From contig JAHDWN010000016.1 in assembly GCA_023382675.1 (NCBI GenBank), forward strand, positions 1-54,482: 54,482 nucleotides of DNA, in the 5' to 3' direction. The stretch comes from Anaerolineae bacterium (lineage in GTDB: Bacteria > Chloroflexota > Anaerolineae > Aggregatilineales > Phototrophicaceae). Made by a program: the position numbers and the translations under genes. Below the pieces are notes generated by a model, which had not been told where the DNA came from, searched no databases, and worked only from the letters and a program-made list of their open reading frames with translations. Positions 6,405 to 14,723 of this stretch are shown piece by piece. Positions within the stretch are counted from its first letter, which is position 1; each line of letters begins with the position of its first letter.

Positions 6405-9122
6405 CTAGTTAATGGTGTCCGTGATATCAGTGATGGTGCCGCTGGCCTGGGCTCTGGAGATCGTTGCGCCAGTTGCGTTCGACAGGGTGATGTAGAAGTA
6501 ATCACCGGAGTCATACTCTGCGTCGTACTTGATCTCCACACTGAGCTGCTGGGTGGTCACGCCTGGCCCGAATGTGAGCGTACCGCTGGCGGAGTTGTAG
6601 TCCCTATGGCTACCGCTGCTGGTCGCCGTGCCGCCGCCGGACGCATACTGGACGGTGACAGTGCTGCCGTTCGGGTTATCAAGGGTGACAGTAAACCACA
6701 TCTCATTGGTCGAGTTTGGTCGCGTCGGCTCGACTACTGTGCTATCGGCGATGCTCAGGCTGGGCAGGACGGGCGGAGCCCCCGGGTCAGTGCCATTGGC
6801 GATTTCCACGTTGTCGTTGACGCCATCGCCATCGGTATCGACCAGTGTCGGGTCGGTGTGATGGATGTTGACTTCCGCACCATCGCTCAGCGTGTCACCA
6901 TCGGTGTCGGCCAGGCGCGGGTTGGTGCCGTGGCTGTGGACTTCTGCACCGTCGCTCAGGCCGTCGCCGTCGGTGTCGGCGTTGAGCGGGTCGGTCAGAT
7001 AGATGTTGACTTCGTCGGCATCCGTCAGCCCGTCGCCATCCGTATCGACCAGCGTCGGGTCGGTGTGATGGGTGTTGACCTCGGCGTCGTCGCTCAGGCC
7101 TTCGCCATCGGTGTCGGCGCGGTTGGGGTTGGTGTGATGTGTGTTGACTTCCGCGCCGTCAGTCAGTGTGTCGTCGTCCGAGTCGGCGTCGTTCGGGTTG
7201 GTCATGTGCGTCGTGATCTCGTCGCCATCGCTCAGACCGTCACCATCCGTGTCGGCTGCCAGCGGGTTGGTCTGATGCAGATTGACCTCGTTCGCGTCGC
7301 TCAGGCCATCGCCATCGGTATCGGCTGCCGTCGGGTTGGTGTGGTGTGTGTTGACCTCCGCGCCGTCGCTCAAGCTGTCGCCGTCACTGTCGCTATTCAG
7401 CGGGTTGGTGTGGTGCGTGTTGACTTCCGCGCCGTCGTTCAAACCGTCGCCATCGCTGTCGGGGTTGAGCGGGTTGGTGTGGTGCGTGTTGACTTCCGCG
7501 CCGTCGCTCAGACCATCGCCATCGGTGTCGGCCACCAGCGGGTTGGTGTAGTGTGTGTTGACTTCGGCGCCGTCGCTCAGACCATCGCCGTCGGTATCCG
7601 GGTTGGTCGGGTTGGTGCCGCGCTGCAGTTCAATCGCATTGTTCAGGCCGTCGCCGTCGGGGTCATCGGTGCCGCTGTAGGCGAGCGTGCCGAAGTAGGT
7701 CATTTCCCACTGATCCGGCAGACCGTCGCCGTCGTCATCGTTCCCGACAGGGGTTGCGTCTACGCTGTCAGGGATACCGTCGCCGTCGGTGTCCGGGCTG
7801 AGCGGGTTGGTGTGATGAATGTTGACTTCGTCGCCGTCGCTCAGGCCGTCACCATCGGTATCGGCCAGCAGCGGGTTGGTGCCGGTGATTCTCAGTTCGT
7901 CGCCGTCGCTCAGACCGTCACCATCGGTATCGGCCAGCGCCGGATTGGTGCCATGGATGCTGACTTCGTCGCCATCTTCCAGGCCGTCGCCATCTGTATC
8001 AGCCAGCGCCGGGTTGGTACCGTGGATCATGACTTCGTCGCCGTCGTCCAGGCCGTCATGGTCGCTGTCCAGCGACAGAGGATCGGTGCCGGTAGTGTTG
8101 ACTTCGTCGCCATCGCTAACGCCGTCACCATCGGTGTCCATCAGCGTCGGGTTGGTGCCGTGGATGGTGATTTCGTCGATGTCGCTCAGACCGTCACCGT
8201 CGCTATCAACCAGCGTCGGGTTAGTGCCATGGACATTGATTTCGTCGCCGTCGAGGATGCCGTCACCATCGGTATCAGGATTGAGCGGATCGGAGCCGAT
8301 GATGACTTCCTGGCCGTCGAGCAGGCCGTCGCTGTCCGTGTCGCCAATCAGCGGGTTGGTCAGCATCGTCTCGACTTCCAGGCCGTCAAGCAGGTCGTCC
8401 AGGTCGGTGTCGCCCAACAGCGGGCTGGTGCGTGTTTGGTAGACTTCGCGCCCGTCGAGCAGACCATCGCCGTCGGTGTCCTGCACGAATGGATTCGTGC
8501 CGCGCGTTTCCTCGCAGCCGTTGTTGCAGCCGTCGAGATCCGGGTCGTCGGTTCCAGTCGAGTCCAGATCGCCGAACCAGGTGTTCTCCCAGTCATCGAG
8601 CAGGCCGTCGTAGTCGGTGTCGTTTTCATAGTCGGCGGTCAGGTCGATGTCCATGACAATCGTGCGCTGACCGCCCAGGTTGATGACCAGATTCGGCACG
8701 ATATTCACGAGCACCGGTGTGATGAAGTTGACGGTGCTGGTGACATTGATCTGAAGCATGTCGCCGTTGTCGAGCCAGTTCGGGTCGATGGTGTCCATAC
8801 CGTCAGTGCAGACCAGCTCGGAGCCATCGCTCGCCTTGACGTAGCGAATGGTGATCGTCGGGTTGCTCATAAAGAAGGCCGAGCGGATCTTCGCGCGCAT
8901 GTCCGCGCAGTCGGCGTACATGACGCCGGAGCCACTGTAGGTGCTGTAGCCCAACACCTGGGCGTTGCGCAGGCCGTTACGCAGGCCGTTCGACACCATC
9001 GAGTAAGTGAAAAGAGCCCGTCCGAAATCGAACGTGCCCATCGTGACCAAAAGGAGTGCGGGTAGGATAAGCGCGAATTCCGTGAGCGCCTGTCCGAGTG
9101 TGCGTTTGCGTAGCTTCAACAT
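6405..9122 (-). CDS. TadE-type pseudopilin fused to thrombospondin type 3 repeats and Calx-beta-like domain
   Basis: 905 residues. N-terminus: basic tail and TadE-like helix (LGQALTEFALILPALL, residues 9-40) with the conserved Glu after the processing region; residues 40-165 are a globular TadE-type ectodomain. Residues about 168-783 are calcium-binding thrombospondin type 3-like repeats, unit about 23 residues, core DTDGDGLSDGDEV...TNP, roughly 23 copies, two of them longer (near residues 180 and 475). Residues about 784-905 look like a Calx-beta domain (VEPTRPNST, FTVTLDNPNG, LTFGPGVTTQQLSV, YFYITLSNATGA). This predicts a rigid Ca-stiffened stalk displaying an adhesive tip from a membrane- or pilus-anchored base. 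Genes for TadE and TadG flank it. Confidence 0.85.
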   Translation of the reverse strand: MLKLRKRTLGQALTEFALILPALLLVTMGTFDFGRALFTYSMVSNGLRNGLRNAQVLGYSTYSGSGVMYADCADMRAKIRSAFFMSNPTITIRYVKASDGSELVCTDGMDTIDPNWLDNGDMLQINVTSTVNFITPVLVNIVPNLVINLGGQRTIVMDIDLTADYENDTDYDGLLDDWENTWFGDLDSTGTDDPDLDGCNNGCEETRGTNPFVQDTDGDGLLDGREVYQTRTSPLLGDTDLDDLLDGLEVETMLTNPLIGDTDSDGLLDGQEVIIGSDPLNPDTDGDGILDGDEINVHGTNPTLVDSDGDGLSDIDEITIHGTNPTLMDTDGDGVSDGDEVNTTGTDPLSLDSDHDGLDDGDEVMIHGTNPALADTDGDGLEDGDEVSIHGTNPALADTDGDGLSDGDELRITGTNPLLADTDGDGLSDGDEVNIHHTNPLSPDTDGDGIPDSVDATPVGNDDDGDGLPDQWEMTYFGTLAYSGTDDPDGDGLNNAIELQRGTNPTNPDTDGDGLSDGAEVNTHYTNPLVADTDGDGLSDGAEVNTHHTNPLNPDSDGDGLNDGAEVNTHHTNPLNSDSDGDSLSDGAEVNTHHTNPTAADTDGDGLSDANEVNLHQTNPLAADTDGDGLSDGDEITTHMTNPNDADSDDDTLTDGAEVNTHHTNPNRADTDGEGLSDDAEVNTHHTDPTLVDTDGDGLTDADEVNIYLTDPLNADTDGDGLSDGAEVHSHGTNPRLADTDGDTLSDGAEVNIHHTDPTLVDTDGDGVNDNVEIANGTDPGAPPVLPSLSIADSTVVEPTRPNSTNEMWFTVTLDNPNGSTVTVQYASGGGTATSSGSHRDYNSASGTLTFGPGVTTQQLSVEIKYDAEYDSGDYFYITLSNATGATISRAQASGTITDITDTIN
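6774..8621 (-). repeat. about 23 tandem 69-bp units encoding thrombospondin type 3 repeats
   Basis: Protein-coding tandem array with a 69-bp period. The Asp-Thr-Asp-Gly-Asp-Gly core of each unit is well conserved at the DNA level, while the second half of each unit varies. The most similar neighbours are in the block around 7280-7560 (repeated NTHHTNPL units), suggesting recent expansion there. The array creates a very long open frame on the opposite strand, which is an artefact. Confidence 0.9.
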
Positions 9123-9131
9123 GATCGTCTC

Positions 9132-9599
9132 CTACTCGCCGATGATGACTTGGGAGGCACTGACACCGAGATAGATGGGATTGATGCCCGCGAATCTGGG
9201 CATGAATGGCGAGACGAGGTGGAAGGGATAAGTGATTGAAACGCTGACCGGATCACCCACACCGTAGGGATCTGGCCGATCAATGTCGATGGTGGCCGAG
9301 TGCCAATCAACCTGAGCACCGCCTGCATTCTCTGCACGGTAGGTCGCATTGTTCGGGTCGGCGCACTCCGGACCATCCGCTGCTGTGCGGCAGCCCGGGT
9401 TGATCGAAAGATAGAGTGCTGCTTCGCCGACGCCGTCTTCCAGAGCGATATGAATGAAATAGGCGCGCCCCAGATCGAGCAGGCCGGAGAGGATGATGAC
9501 CAGAATGACGAAGCCGATAGAGACCTCGACCAGGCTCTGGCCACGCTCAAATTGTCGCCCATGTCCTCTGTTGTTGATCGTACCGTTTTTGCCACCCAT
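9132..9599 (-). CDS. TadE-like pseudopilin
   Basis: 155-residue protein with a short polar N-terminus and the TadE signature ERGQSLVEVSIGFVILVIILSGLLDLGRAYF (helix about residues 18-45). The ectodomain of about 105 residues contains two Cys (GCRTAADGPEC) that could form a disulphide. First gene of the pseudopilin operon: a promoter-like pair lies 60 bases upstream and the pilin-stalk gene starts 9 bases after its stop. ATG 9599 is chosen because it gives a normal prepilin-like leader; the frame is open to 9668, but that extension has no ribosome site. No Tad motor, secretin, Flp or prepilin peptidase genes lie in the window. Confidence 0.85.
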   Translation of the reverse strand: MGGKNGTINNRGHGRQFERGQSLVEVSIGFVILVIILSGLLDLGRAYFIHIALEDGVGEAALYLSINPGCRTAADGPECADPNNATYRAENAGGAQVDWHSATIDIDRPDPYGVGDPVSVSITYPFHLVSPFMPRFAGINPIYLGVSASQVIIGE

Positions 9600-9659
9600 G
9601 CCCACGACCCCACAAAGTATGAAGACAGAATTGACCCTACACTGAGCATACTGACAATC

Positions 9660-9689
9660 TCTATACAATTGTGCGTGAGCTTTTGTAAA
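9660..9689 (-). promoter_or_regulatory. sigma70-type promoter of the pseudopilin operon
   Basis: On the minus strand TTTACA (9684-9689), an 18-base spacer and TATAGA (9660-9665), placed about 60 bases before the TadE start. The -35 matches the consensus at 5 of 6 positions. The surrounding bases are AT-rich compared with the flanking genes. Read by eye. Confidence 0.5.
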
Positions 9690-9800
9690 AAAACTGTGAA
9701 TGGAGCGGGGACGAAATTCGTTTTTTCAATGGTGCTTGTGATGAACGTAAAATGGGCAGAAACCTGGCGGGGAAAGGCGGGGTAGGGCGGCTTTTTCGGC

Positions 9801-9839
9801 AGAATCCGGCGCAAAGCGTGTCAAAATGCGCCGGATTCT
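9801..9839. terminator. 13-bp perfect inverted repeat downstream of the Lon-like gene
   Basis: agaatccggcgca (9801-9813) and tgcgccggattct (9827-9839) form a perfect 13-bp stem with a 13-base loop, 27 bases beyond the stop codon of the Lon-like gene. On the minus strand the hairpin is followed by AAAAA rather than a T-run, so it is not a classical intrinsic terminator, but position and strength suggest a 3' end or transcription barrier between the protease and pseudopilin operons. Confidence 0.55.
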
Positions 9840-9866
9840 TGCGCGGTGCTGGCGCGAGATGCGCGA

Positions 9867-12308
9867 TTAGTTGTCGTCGGTCAGGCCGGATTGTTGTGCG
9901 AGTTTCGCGGCGCGGGCGATGGTTTGCGCATATTTGTCTAGATTCTGAGCCACGGCGTGGCTAAAAGTGCCCTCAGAATATTTACCTTCTTCGGTTTCTT
10001 CACCCGGCTCTTGCTGACAAAGCAGGCGGATGGCGTCGTCGATGGTCGCAAATGTCCAGATGTGGAACTGCCCGGCGGCGACAGCAGCGACCACCTCGCG
10101 CCGCAGCATCAGGTGGCGGGCATTGCTGGCCGGGATGAGGACGCCCTGAGTCCCGGTCAGGCCTTTGGTCTTGCAGGCGCTGAAGAAACCTTCAATCTTT
10201 TCGTTGACGCCGCCGATGGGCTGAATCTGGCCGTGCTGGTTGATCGAGCCGGTGATGGCGATGTCCTGGCGGATCGGCACCTCGGCGATGGCGGAGAGCA
10301 GCGCGATCAATTCGGCGGCGGAGGCGCTGTCGCCATCGACCCCTTCGTAGGACTGCTCGAAGGCCAGGCTGGCCGAAAGCGCCAGCACGCGGTCGCGCCC
10401 GAATTGCGCGCCCAGGTAGCCCTCGATGATGAGCACGCCCTTGGTGTGAATGTGCCCGCCCATTTCGGACTGGCGCTCGATGTCAACGATGCCGCCGCGC
10501 CCAGGCCGGGCAGAGGCTGTCACGCGCGTGGGGTGGCCGAAGGCGTAATCGCCGAGCATGGCGACCGAGAGCGCGTTGATCTGGCCGGGGGCGCTGCCGG
10601 TGACATCGACCATGTGGAGGCCTTGTTCGAGCATCTCCAACATTCGTTCCTCGGCCAGGTTGTTGCGGAAGATGCTTTCTTCGACGGCGCGATCCACCGC
10701 CGCCGCCGAGACGACCGTCTGCTGCTCGACGCCCGCCCAGTAGGCCGCCTCCAGGATCAGGTTGTTGATCCGCCCCAGGCGCGTCGAAAGCCGCTGCTGA
10801 TCCCCGGCGAGGCGCGCGCCCTGCTCGATAATGCGAGCGACAGCGCCCCGGTCGAACGGCGGCAGATGGTTCTGATCGGCGACGGATTTGACGAACCAGG
10901 CATACTCAGCCTCTGCGCCGCTATCGCGCGGCATCTGCGTCGTGAACTCGGCCTTGATCTTGAACAGCTTCTCGAAGTCTTCGTCGTAGAGACTGAGCAG
11001 ATAGTAGACGAGCGGCGTGCCGATCAGGACGACGCGAACGCTGAGCGGGATCGGCTCCGGCTCCAGCGTCGTCGTGCTGACCAGGCTGAAGTCACGCCCT
11101 GGCTCGACAATGCGCAGGCTGCCGCTGCGCAGCGCGCGTTTGAGTCCCTCCCAGGCGAACGGCTGTGAGAGCACGTCGCGCGCCGGGATGATCAGGTAGC
11201 CGCCGTTGGCGCGGTGGAGCGCGCCGGGCCGGATCAGGGTGAAATCGGTCTGCGCGCCGCTCATGGTGACTTCGTGCTCGATGCGTCCGAGCAGGTTGTA
11301 ATAGGTCGGGTTGTTTTCGGTGATGACCGGGGCGTGATCGCTTTCAGCGCTGTTGACGAAGACGTTGACCTCGTAGCGACGCAGCCAGCCGCCCATGTGG
11401 TTGGCTGTCGGGGGTGGGGTCTTGTCGTTGTTTTCATGTTCCTGGAAGCGCGCGCTGTGTTCGACCAGGTCTTGCAGCAGCGCGTCGAGGTGCGCCAGCA
11501 CGGTCTGCTCTTCGGCATACTTGCGGCGCAGCTTTTCGACCAGCGGTGTGATGACAAACGTGGCGATGCGCGTGTTCAGCTCTTTGATCTTGCTGTCTGC
11601 GTCCGCGACGAGATCACGCAGGCGGGCAAGCGAGACCTTGAGCGACTCCTGCAGGCGGCCTTCGGTGGCCTGGAGCGCGGCCATCTCGTGCTCACTGAGC
11701 TTCTCTACCTCGTCGGGCGTGAGCGGTTTGCCATCCCTGACCGGAAGCAGGACGAAGCCGAAAGGCGACTTCGCCATGGCGAAGCCCTCCTTCTCCGCCT
11801 GGCTGCTCAGGCGCTCGAATTCGTCCTCTTGCGCTTGCTTGACCGAACTCATGAGTTCGTCGCGGGCGCGGCGGTATTCTTCGCTCTCGAACGCCTGCGG
11901 AATGTCGCGGGCGCAGGCCAGGATCAGCTCGTGGATGTCGCTGCGCAGGGTGACGCCGCGCCCGGCGGGCAGACGTAATGCCTGGGGTTGGCGTGCGTCG
12001 GCGAAGTTGTTGACGTAGCACCAGTCATCCTGAGCGGGCTGCTTGAGCGCGCGCTCGCGCACGAACGACTCGATCAGGCTGGAACGTCCACTATCGGGCA
12101 GGCCGACGGCGAAGATGTTGAAGCCTGCGCCCTGGATGTCGCTGCCCATCTCCAGGGCACGCATGGCGCGCGGCTGGCCTATATTTTGGTGGGTGGGGGG
12201 CCCACCGTGGTTGGTTAAAATTCCCCCGGGCGCGGGCACACATCCGCGGCCCTGGCCGCCGGCGTAAAATACATCGGGGGGGGGGGCGGGAGAAACGCGG
12301 GCGTTCAT
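9867..12308 (-). CDS. Lon-family ATP-dependent protease (AAA_32 + Lon_C type)
   Basis: 813-residue LonB/LonH-like protein. The C-terminal S16 protease domain has the catalytic Ser661 (DGDSASAAELIAL) and Lys704 (VNEKIEGF), 43 residues apart as in classical Lon. The AAA part carries NANGGYLII-like RANGGYLII, RDVLSQPFAWEGLKRAL and a coiled-coil insertion (about residues 170-290). The Walker A segment is GLPDSGRSS, with Arg in place of the usual Lys, as in degenerate members of this family. The first 45 residues look aberrant: the DNA there holds long G/C runs (12190-12280, including a run of ten or more G), so the N-terminus may contain an assembly error or frameshift. Probable role: protein quality control in the cytoplasm. 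Confidence 0.85.
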   Translation of the reverse strand: MNARVSPAPPPDVFYAGGQGRGCVPAPGGILTNHGGPPTHQNIGQPRAMRALEMGSDIQGAGFNIFAVGLPDSGRSSLIESFVRERALKQPAQDDWCYVNNFADARQPQALRLPAGRGVTLRSDIHELILACARDIPQAFESEEYRRARDELMSSVKQAQEDEFERLSSQAEKEGFAMAKSPFGFVLLPVRDGKPLTPDEVEKLSEHEMAALQATEGRLQESLKVSLARLRDLVADADSKIKELNTRIATFVITPLVEKLRRKYAEEQTVLAHLDALLQDLVEHSARFQEHENNDKTPPPTANHMGGWLRRYEVNVFVNSAESDHAPVITENNPTYYNLLGRIEHEVTMSGAQTDFTLIRPGALHRANGGYLIIPARDVLSQPFAWEGLKRALRSGSLRIVEPGRDFSLVSTTTLEPEPIPLSVRVVLIGTPLVYYLLSLYDEDFEKLFKIKAEFTTQMPRDSGAEAEYAWFVKSVADQNHLPPFDRGAVARIIEQGARLAGDQQRLSTRLGRINNLILEAAYWAGVEQQTVVSAAAVDRAVEESIFRNNLAEERMLEMLEQGLHMVDVTGSAPGQINALSVAMLGDYAFGHPTRVTASARPGRGGIVDIERQSEMGGHIHTKGVLIIEGYLGAQFGRDRVLALSASLAFEQSYEGVDGDSASAAELIALLSAIAEVPIRQDIAITGSINQHGQIQPIGGVNEKIEGFFSACKTKGLTGTQGVLIPASNARHLMLRREVVAAVAAGQFHIWTFATIDDAIRLLCQQEPGEETEEGKYSEGTFSHAVAQNLDKYAQTIARAAKLAQQSGLTDDN

Positions 12309-12556
12309 GATGCGCCTTTCAGGCTGTCGGCAGCGCCCTCAAAGCCACCAGGGCACTCGCCACAGACAATGCCGGTGGGCACTTTTAGCCTAACGTGCTT
12401 TGCCGCCGCGCTCTACTGCCGAATGCCATCATATCAAGCATACAAAAAGCATAAACTCTCATCTTTAGGCGTAAGTTAGGTTGGCGCGTTAGTCTAATCT
12501 GCATGAACTCCTTTTTAGGCGAAACTGAGCCGTGACAACAACCGGAGGTGTCTTCG

Positions 12557-14242
12557 ATGATTATTGATGCGAATACGATTCAACCTGACAGCACGTTCGA
12601 GGCGGATGTGTGTATTGTCGGTTCTGGCCCTGCTGGCCTGACGCTGGCGCGCGAATTTGCCAACCAGCCGCTCGACGTGATTGTGCTCGAAAGTGGTGGT
12701 TTCATGTCCAACCGCGCGCTCAAGAAGCTGAATGAAGGCACGACCGACGGCGACCCGTACCCGAACCCGCGCTGGGGCCGCCAGCGCCAGTTCGGCGGCA
12801 CGCCGCACCGCTGGGGCATCCACATCAACAACTCGGTGGGCAACGGCGCGCGTTATGCCCCGCTCGACGCAATTGATTTCGAGAAGCGCGATTACGTGCC
12901 TTACAGCGGCTGGCCGATCACCCGCGAGGAGATGGACCCGTACTACGAGCGCGCGCAGGAACACTGCGGCATCGGCCCGTATGCCTACGACACCAAATCC
13001 TGGGAGAAACCAGGGTTCGAGCCGCTCGACTTCGGCACAGGGCGGCTGGTATCGAGCATGTTCCAGTTCGGCAGCAAGGACGTGTGGACGAAGCATCATG
13101 ACGACGTGACACAGAAGGCGAACAACGTCCGCGTCATCACCAATGCGTCGGCGGTCGAGATCGAGACCGACGACGGGGGCGAGAACGTCACCGGCGTGCG
13201 CGCGCTCAATCATGCGCAGCAGACGGTGCGCGTGCGCGCGACCTACGTCATCCTGGCGGTCGGCTGCATCGAGAGCGCGCGGCTGCTGCTGCTCTCGCGC
13301 GCCAAGCATCGCGACGGCATCGGCAACCAGCACGACGTGGTCGGGCGCTACTTCATGGATCACCCGCAGTCATACCTGAACATCATGACGCCGACCAACC
13401 GGAAGATCTTCAATCAGGCCAAACTCTATGACCTGCGCCCGAACGGGGACTACGGCATCATGGGCAAGCTGACCTTCAGCGAGGACACGCTGCGCAAAGA
13501 GCAGCTCATGAACGGCTGCTACGTGCTCTTCCCGCGCCGCGATCACTTCATGAGCGAGGCGTTCCAGTCGTTCTTCACCATGCTGCTAACCGTCATCCAC
13601 GCCCAACGCCCGACGCAGATCGGCTTCCACGCCAAGCAGATGCTGAAAGGCTGGCATCACCTGGCGCAGATCGGCCTGTGGCAGGTTCAGGGCAAAGCGC
13701 CGTATCCGTATCTGGCACGCGGCGGCTGGTCGGACATCCCCGATCCGTCATCCCTGTTCAGCGTCTTCGAGGTTTTCAGCCTGCTGGAGCAAGCGCCCGA
13801 CCCGACCAACCGCGTCACGCTGATCGACGACGTCGATCCCAACGGGACACAGAAGGTGAATGTCCACTGGAAGTTCACCGAGATGGATCGCGATACTGTG
13901 GCGCGTTCGCGCAAGCTGTTCGAGGGCGAACTGCAAGCCGCTAACATGGGGTCGATGGTCTGGCATCCCGACCCGTACACGAGCGCCAGTTCGGTGCATC
14001 CGATCGGCACGACGCGCATGGGTACCGACCCGCAGACGAGCGTCACAGATGGCAACTGCATGGTGCGCGGCGTCAACAACCTCTACATCGCCAGCAGCGG
14101 TGTCTTCGCCACGTCCGGCTATGCCAACCCGACGCTGACGGTTGTGGCGCTGGCGTGCCGCATCGCTGACCGTGTCAAGGCCTCGCTCAAGCGCGTGCCG
14201 GAGGTCAAGCCGGTCGCATCGGACCCGGTCGCTGCCAAGTAG
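12557..14242 (+). CDS. GMC-family FAD-dependent oxidoreductase
   Basis: 561 residues. The N-terminal Rossmann motif is CIVGSGPAGLTLAREF with the ribose-binding Glu in VIVLESGGF; the substrate domain lies in the middle; the C-terminal GMC_oxred_C part has SVHPIGTTRMG with a catalytic His, and YANPTLTVVALACRIAD with the Asn partner and FAD contact. Such enzymes oxidise sugars or alcohols; the exact substrate cannot be read from sequence. Cytoplasmic: no signal peptide or Tat motif. ATG 12557 has GGAGG 8 bases upstream; the in-frame GTG at 12548 overlaps that site. It is divergent from the Lon-like gene and followed by a hairpin. Confidence 0.9.
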   Translation: MIIDANTIQPDSTFEADVCIVGSGPAGLTLAREFANQPLDVIVLESGGFMSNRALKKLNEGTTDGDPYPNPRWGRQRQFGGTPHRWGIHINNSVGNGARYAPLDAIDFEKRDYVPYSGWPITREEMDPYYERAQEHCGIGPYAYDTKSWEKPGFEPLDFGTGRLVSSMFQFGSKDVWTKHHDDVTQKANNVRVITNASAVEIETDDGGENVTGVRALNHAQQTVRVRATYVILAVGCIESARLLLLSRAKHRDGIGNQHDVVGRYFMDHPQSYLNIMTPTNRKIFNQAKLYDLRPNGDYGIMGKLTFSEDTLRKEQLMNGCYVLFPRRDHFMSEAFQSFFTMLLTVIHAQRPTQIGFHAKQMLKGWHHLAQIGLWQVQGKAPYPYLARGGWSDIPDPSSLFSVFEVFSLLEQAPDPTNRVTLIDDVDPNGTQKVNVHWKFTEMDRDTVARSRKLFEGELQAANMGSMVWHPDPYTSASSVHPIGTTRMGTDPQTSVTDGNCMVRGVNNLYIASSGVFATSGYANPTLTVVALACRIADRVKASLKRVPEVKPVASDPVAAK

Positions 14243-14255
14243 TCCCACGCTGCAT

Positions 14256-14283
14256 CAGGGACGGGCACATGCGCTTGTCCCTG
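14256..14283. repeat. hairpin repeat, copy A (terminator of the GMC gene)
   Basis: cagggac (14256-14262) and gtccctg (14277-14283) form a 7-bp stem 14 bases after the GMC stop codon. Together with its left flank (tagtcccacgc) it resembles a second hairpin at 14673-14697, so the two look like copies of one element placed on either side of a small gene. Likely works as a terminator, though no T-run follows. Confidence 0.5.
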
Positions 14284-14387
14284 GGTGATTCCCATGCGCC
14301 CGCAGTCGAACGCCGAGTGCGGACGCTGCGATATGAAGACAATACTGGACTTGTGTTTTTGTCATGCATTCAAAGGAGATACATTGG

Positions 14388-14627
14388 GTGAATCGCGATT
14401 CCCTGTACGAGTTGGCAGACAAAATCAAAGCGCTACTCATTGAAAACGGTATTGCAGTAGAAGCATTCTCATTAGGGATTCGAGTCTCCAAGACGACATA
14501 CGATTCCTTCAAGGATGGCTTTCCTGATCGTCATCCAGTTGACAGGGTCTTTGGTGTTGCTGAAGGCAACGATTGGTCGATATCGATCATGTATTCACCC
14601 TACCAAGCTAATGATGAAGGCAAGTGA
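14388..14627 (+). CDS. small hypothetical protein
   Basis: 79-residue soluble protein of unknown function; no family recognised. GTG 14388 has AAAGGAG 9 bases upstream and is preferred to ATG 14364, which has no ribosome site. The sequence is mixed alpha/beta (DSLYELADKIKALLIENGIAVEAFSLGI, then WSISIMYSPY) and moderately charged. Base composition is visibly AT-richer than the flanking GMC and STAS genes, and the gene is framed by two related hairpins, suggesting independent acquisition. Size and context would fit an immunity-type or antitoxin-type gene, but nothing in the sequence proves it. Confidence 0.55.
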   Translation: MNRDSLYELADKIKALLIENGIAVEAFSLGIRVSKTTYDSFKDGFPDRHPVDRVFGVAEGNDWSISIMYSPYQANDEGK

Positions 14628-14672
14628 TGAAAGCATCGAGTGTGTCGGGGCACTAGCCCCACGCACACTGCC

Positions 14673-14697
14673 GGGGACGAGCCAGCGCACTCGTCCC
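14673..14697. terminator. hairpin repeat, copy B (shared terminator between convergent genes)
   Basis: gggacgag (14674-14681) and ctcgtccc (14690-14697) pair perfectly with an 8-base loop. It lies between the small hypothetical gene (plus) and the pentapeptide/STAS gene (minus, stop at 14724), so it can serve both. Flank plus stem (tagccccacgc, then ggggacgag...ctcgtccctgg) match the arrangement of copy A at 14243-14284 with differences inside the stem and loop. Confidence 0.6.
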
Positions 14698-14723
14698 TGG
14701 ACGTACTCCAAACAGTCACGGGC

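Noticed and set aside
6774..8621. Regular 69-bp repeats considered as a CRISPR-like array
   Set aside because: The repeats are in frame with a protein and encode TSP3 units; no spacer/repeat pattern and no cas genes.
5694..9065. 1123-codon open frame on the plus strand, with VAVGVGVERVG-type repeats
   Set aside because: It is antisense to the thrombospondin-repeat gene; its repeat pattern is the reverse complement of the Asp/Gly-rich units. No ribosome site; the opposite strand has good start, signal helix and family domains.
5100..9599. Complete Tad/Flp pilus locus
   Set aside because: Only TadE/TadG-type genes occur; no ATPase, platform proteins, secretin or prepilin peptidase.
9116..9814. 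232-codon minus-strand frame overlapping the TadE gene
   Set aside because: Different frame from TadE, Ser/Arg-rich, no domain; TadE signature belongs to the 9132-9599 frame.
12515..13363. 282-codon minus-strand frame opposite the GMC gene
   Set aside because: Composition typical of antisense frames (Arg/Val/Ala/Asp rich); the GMC frame has clear FAD motifs.
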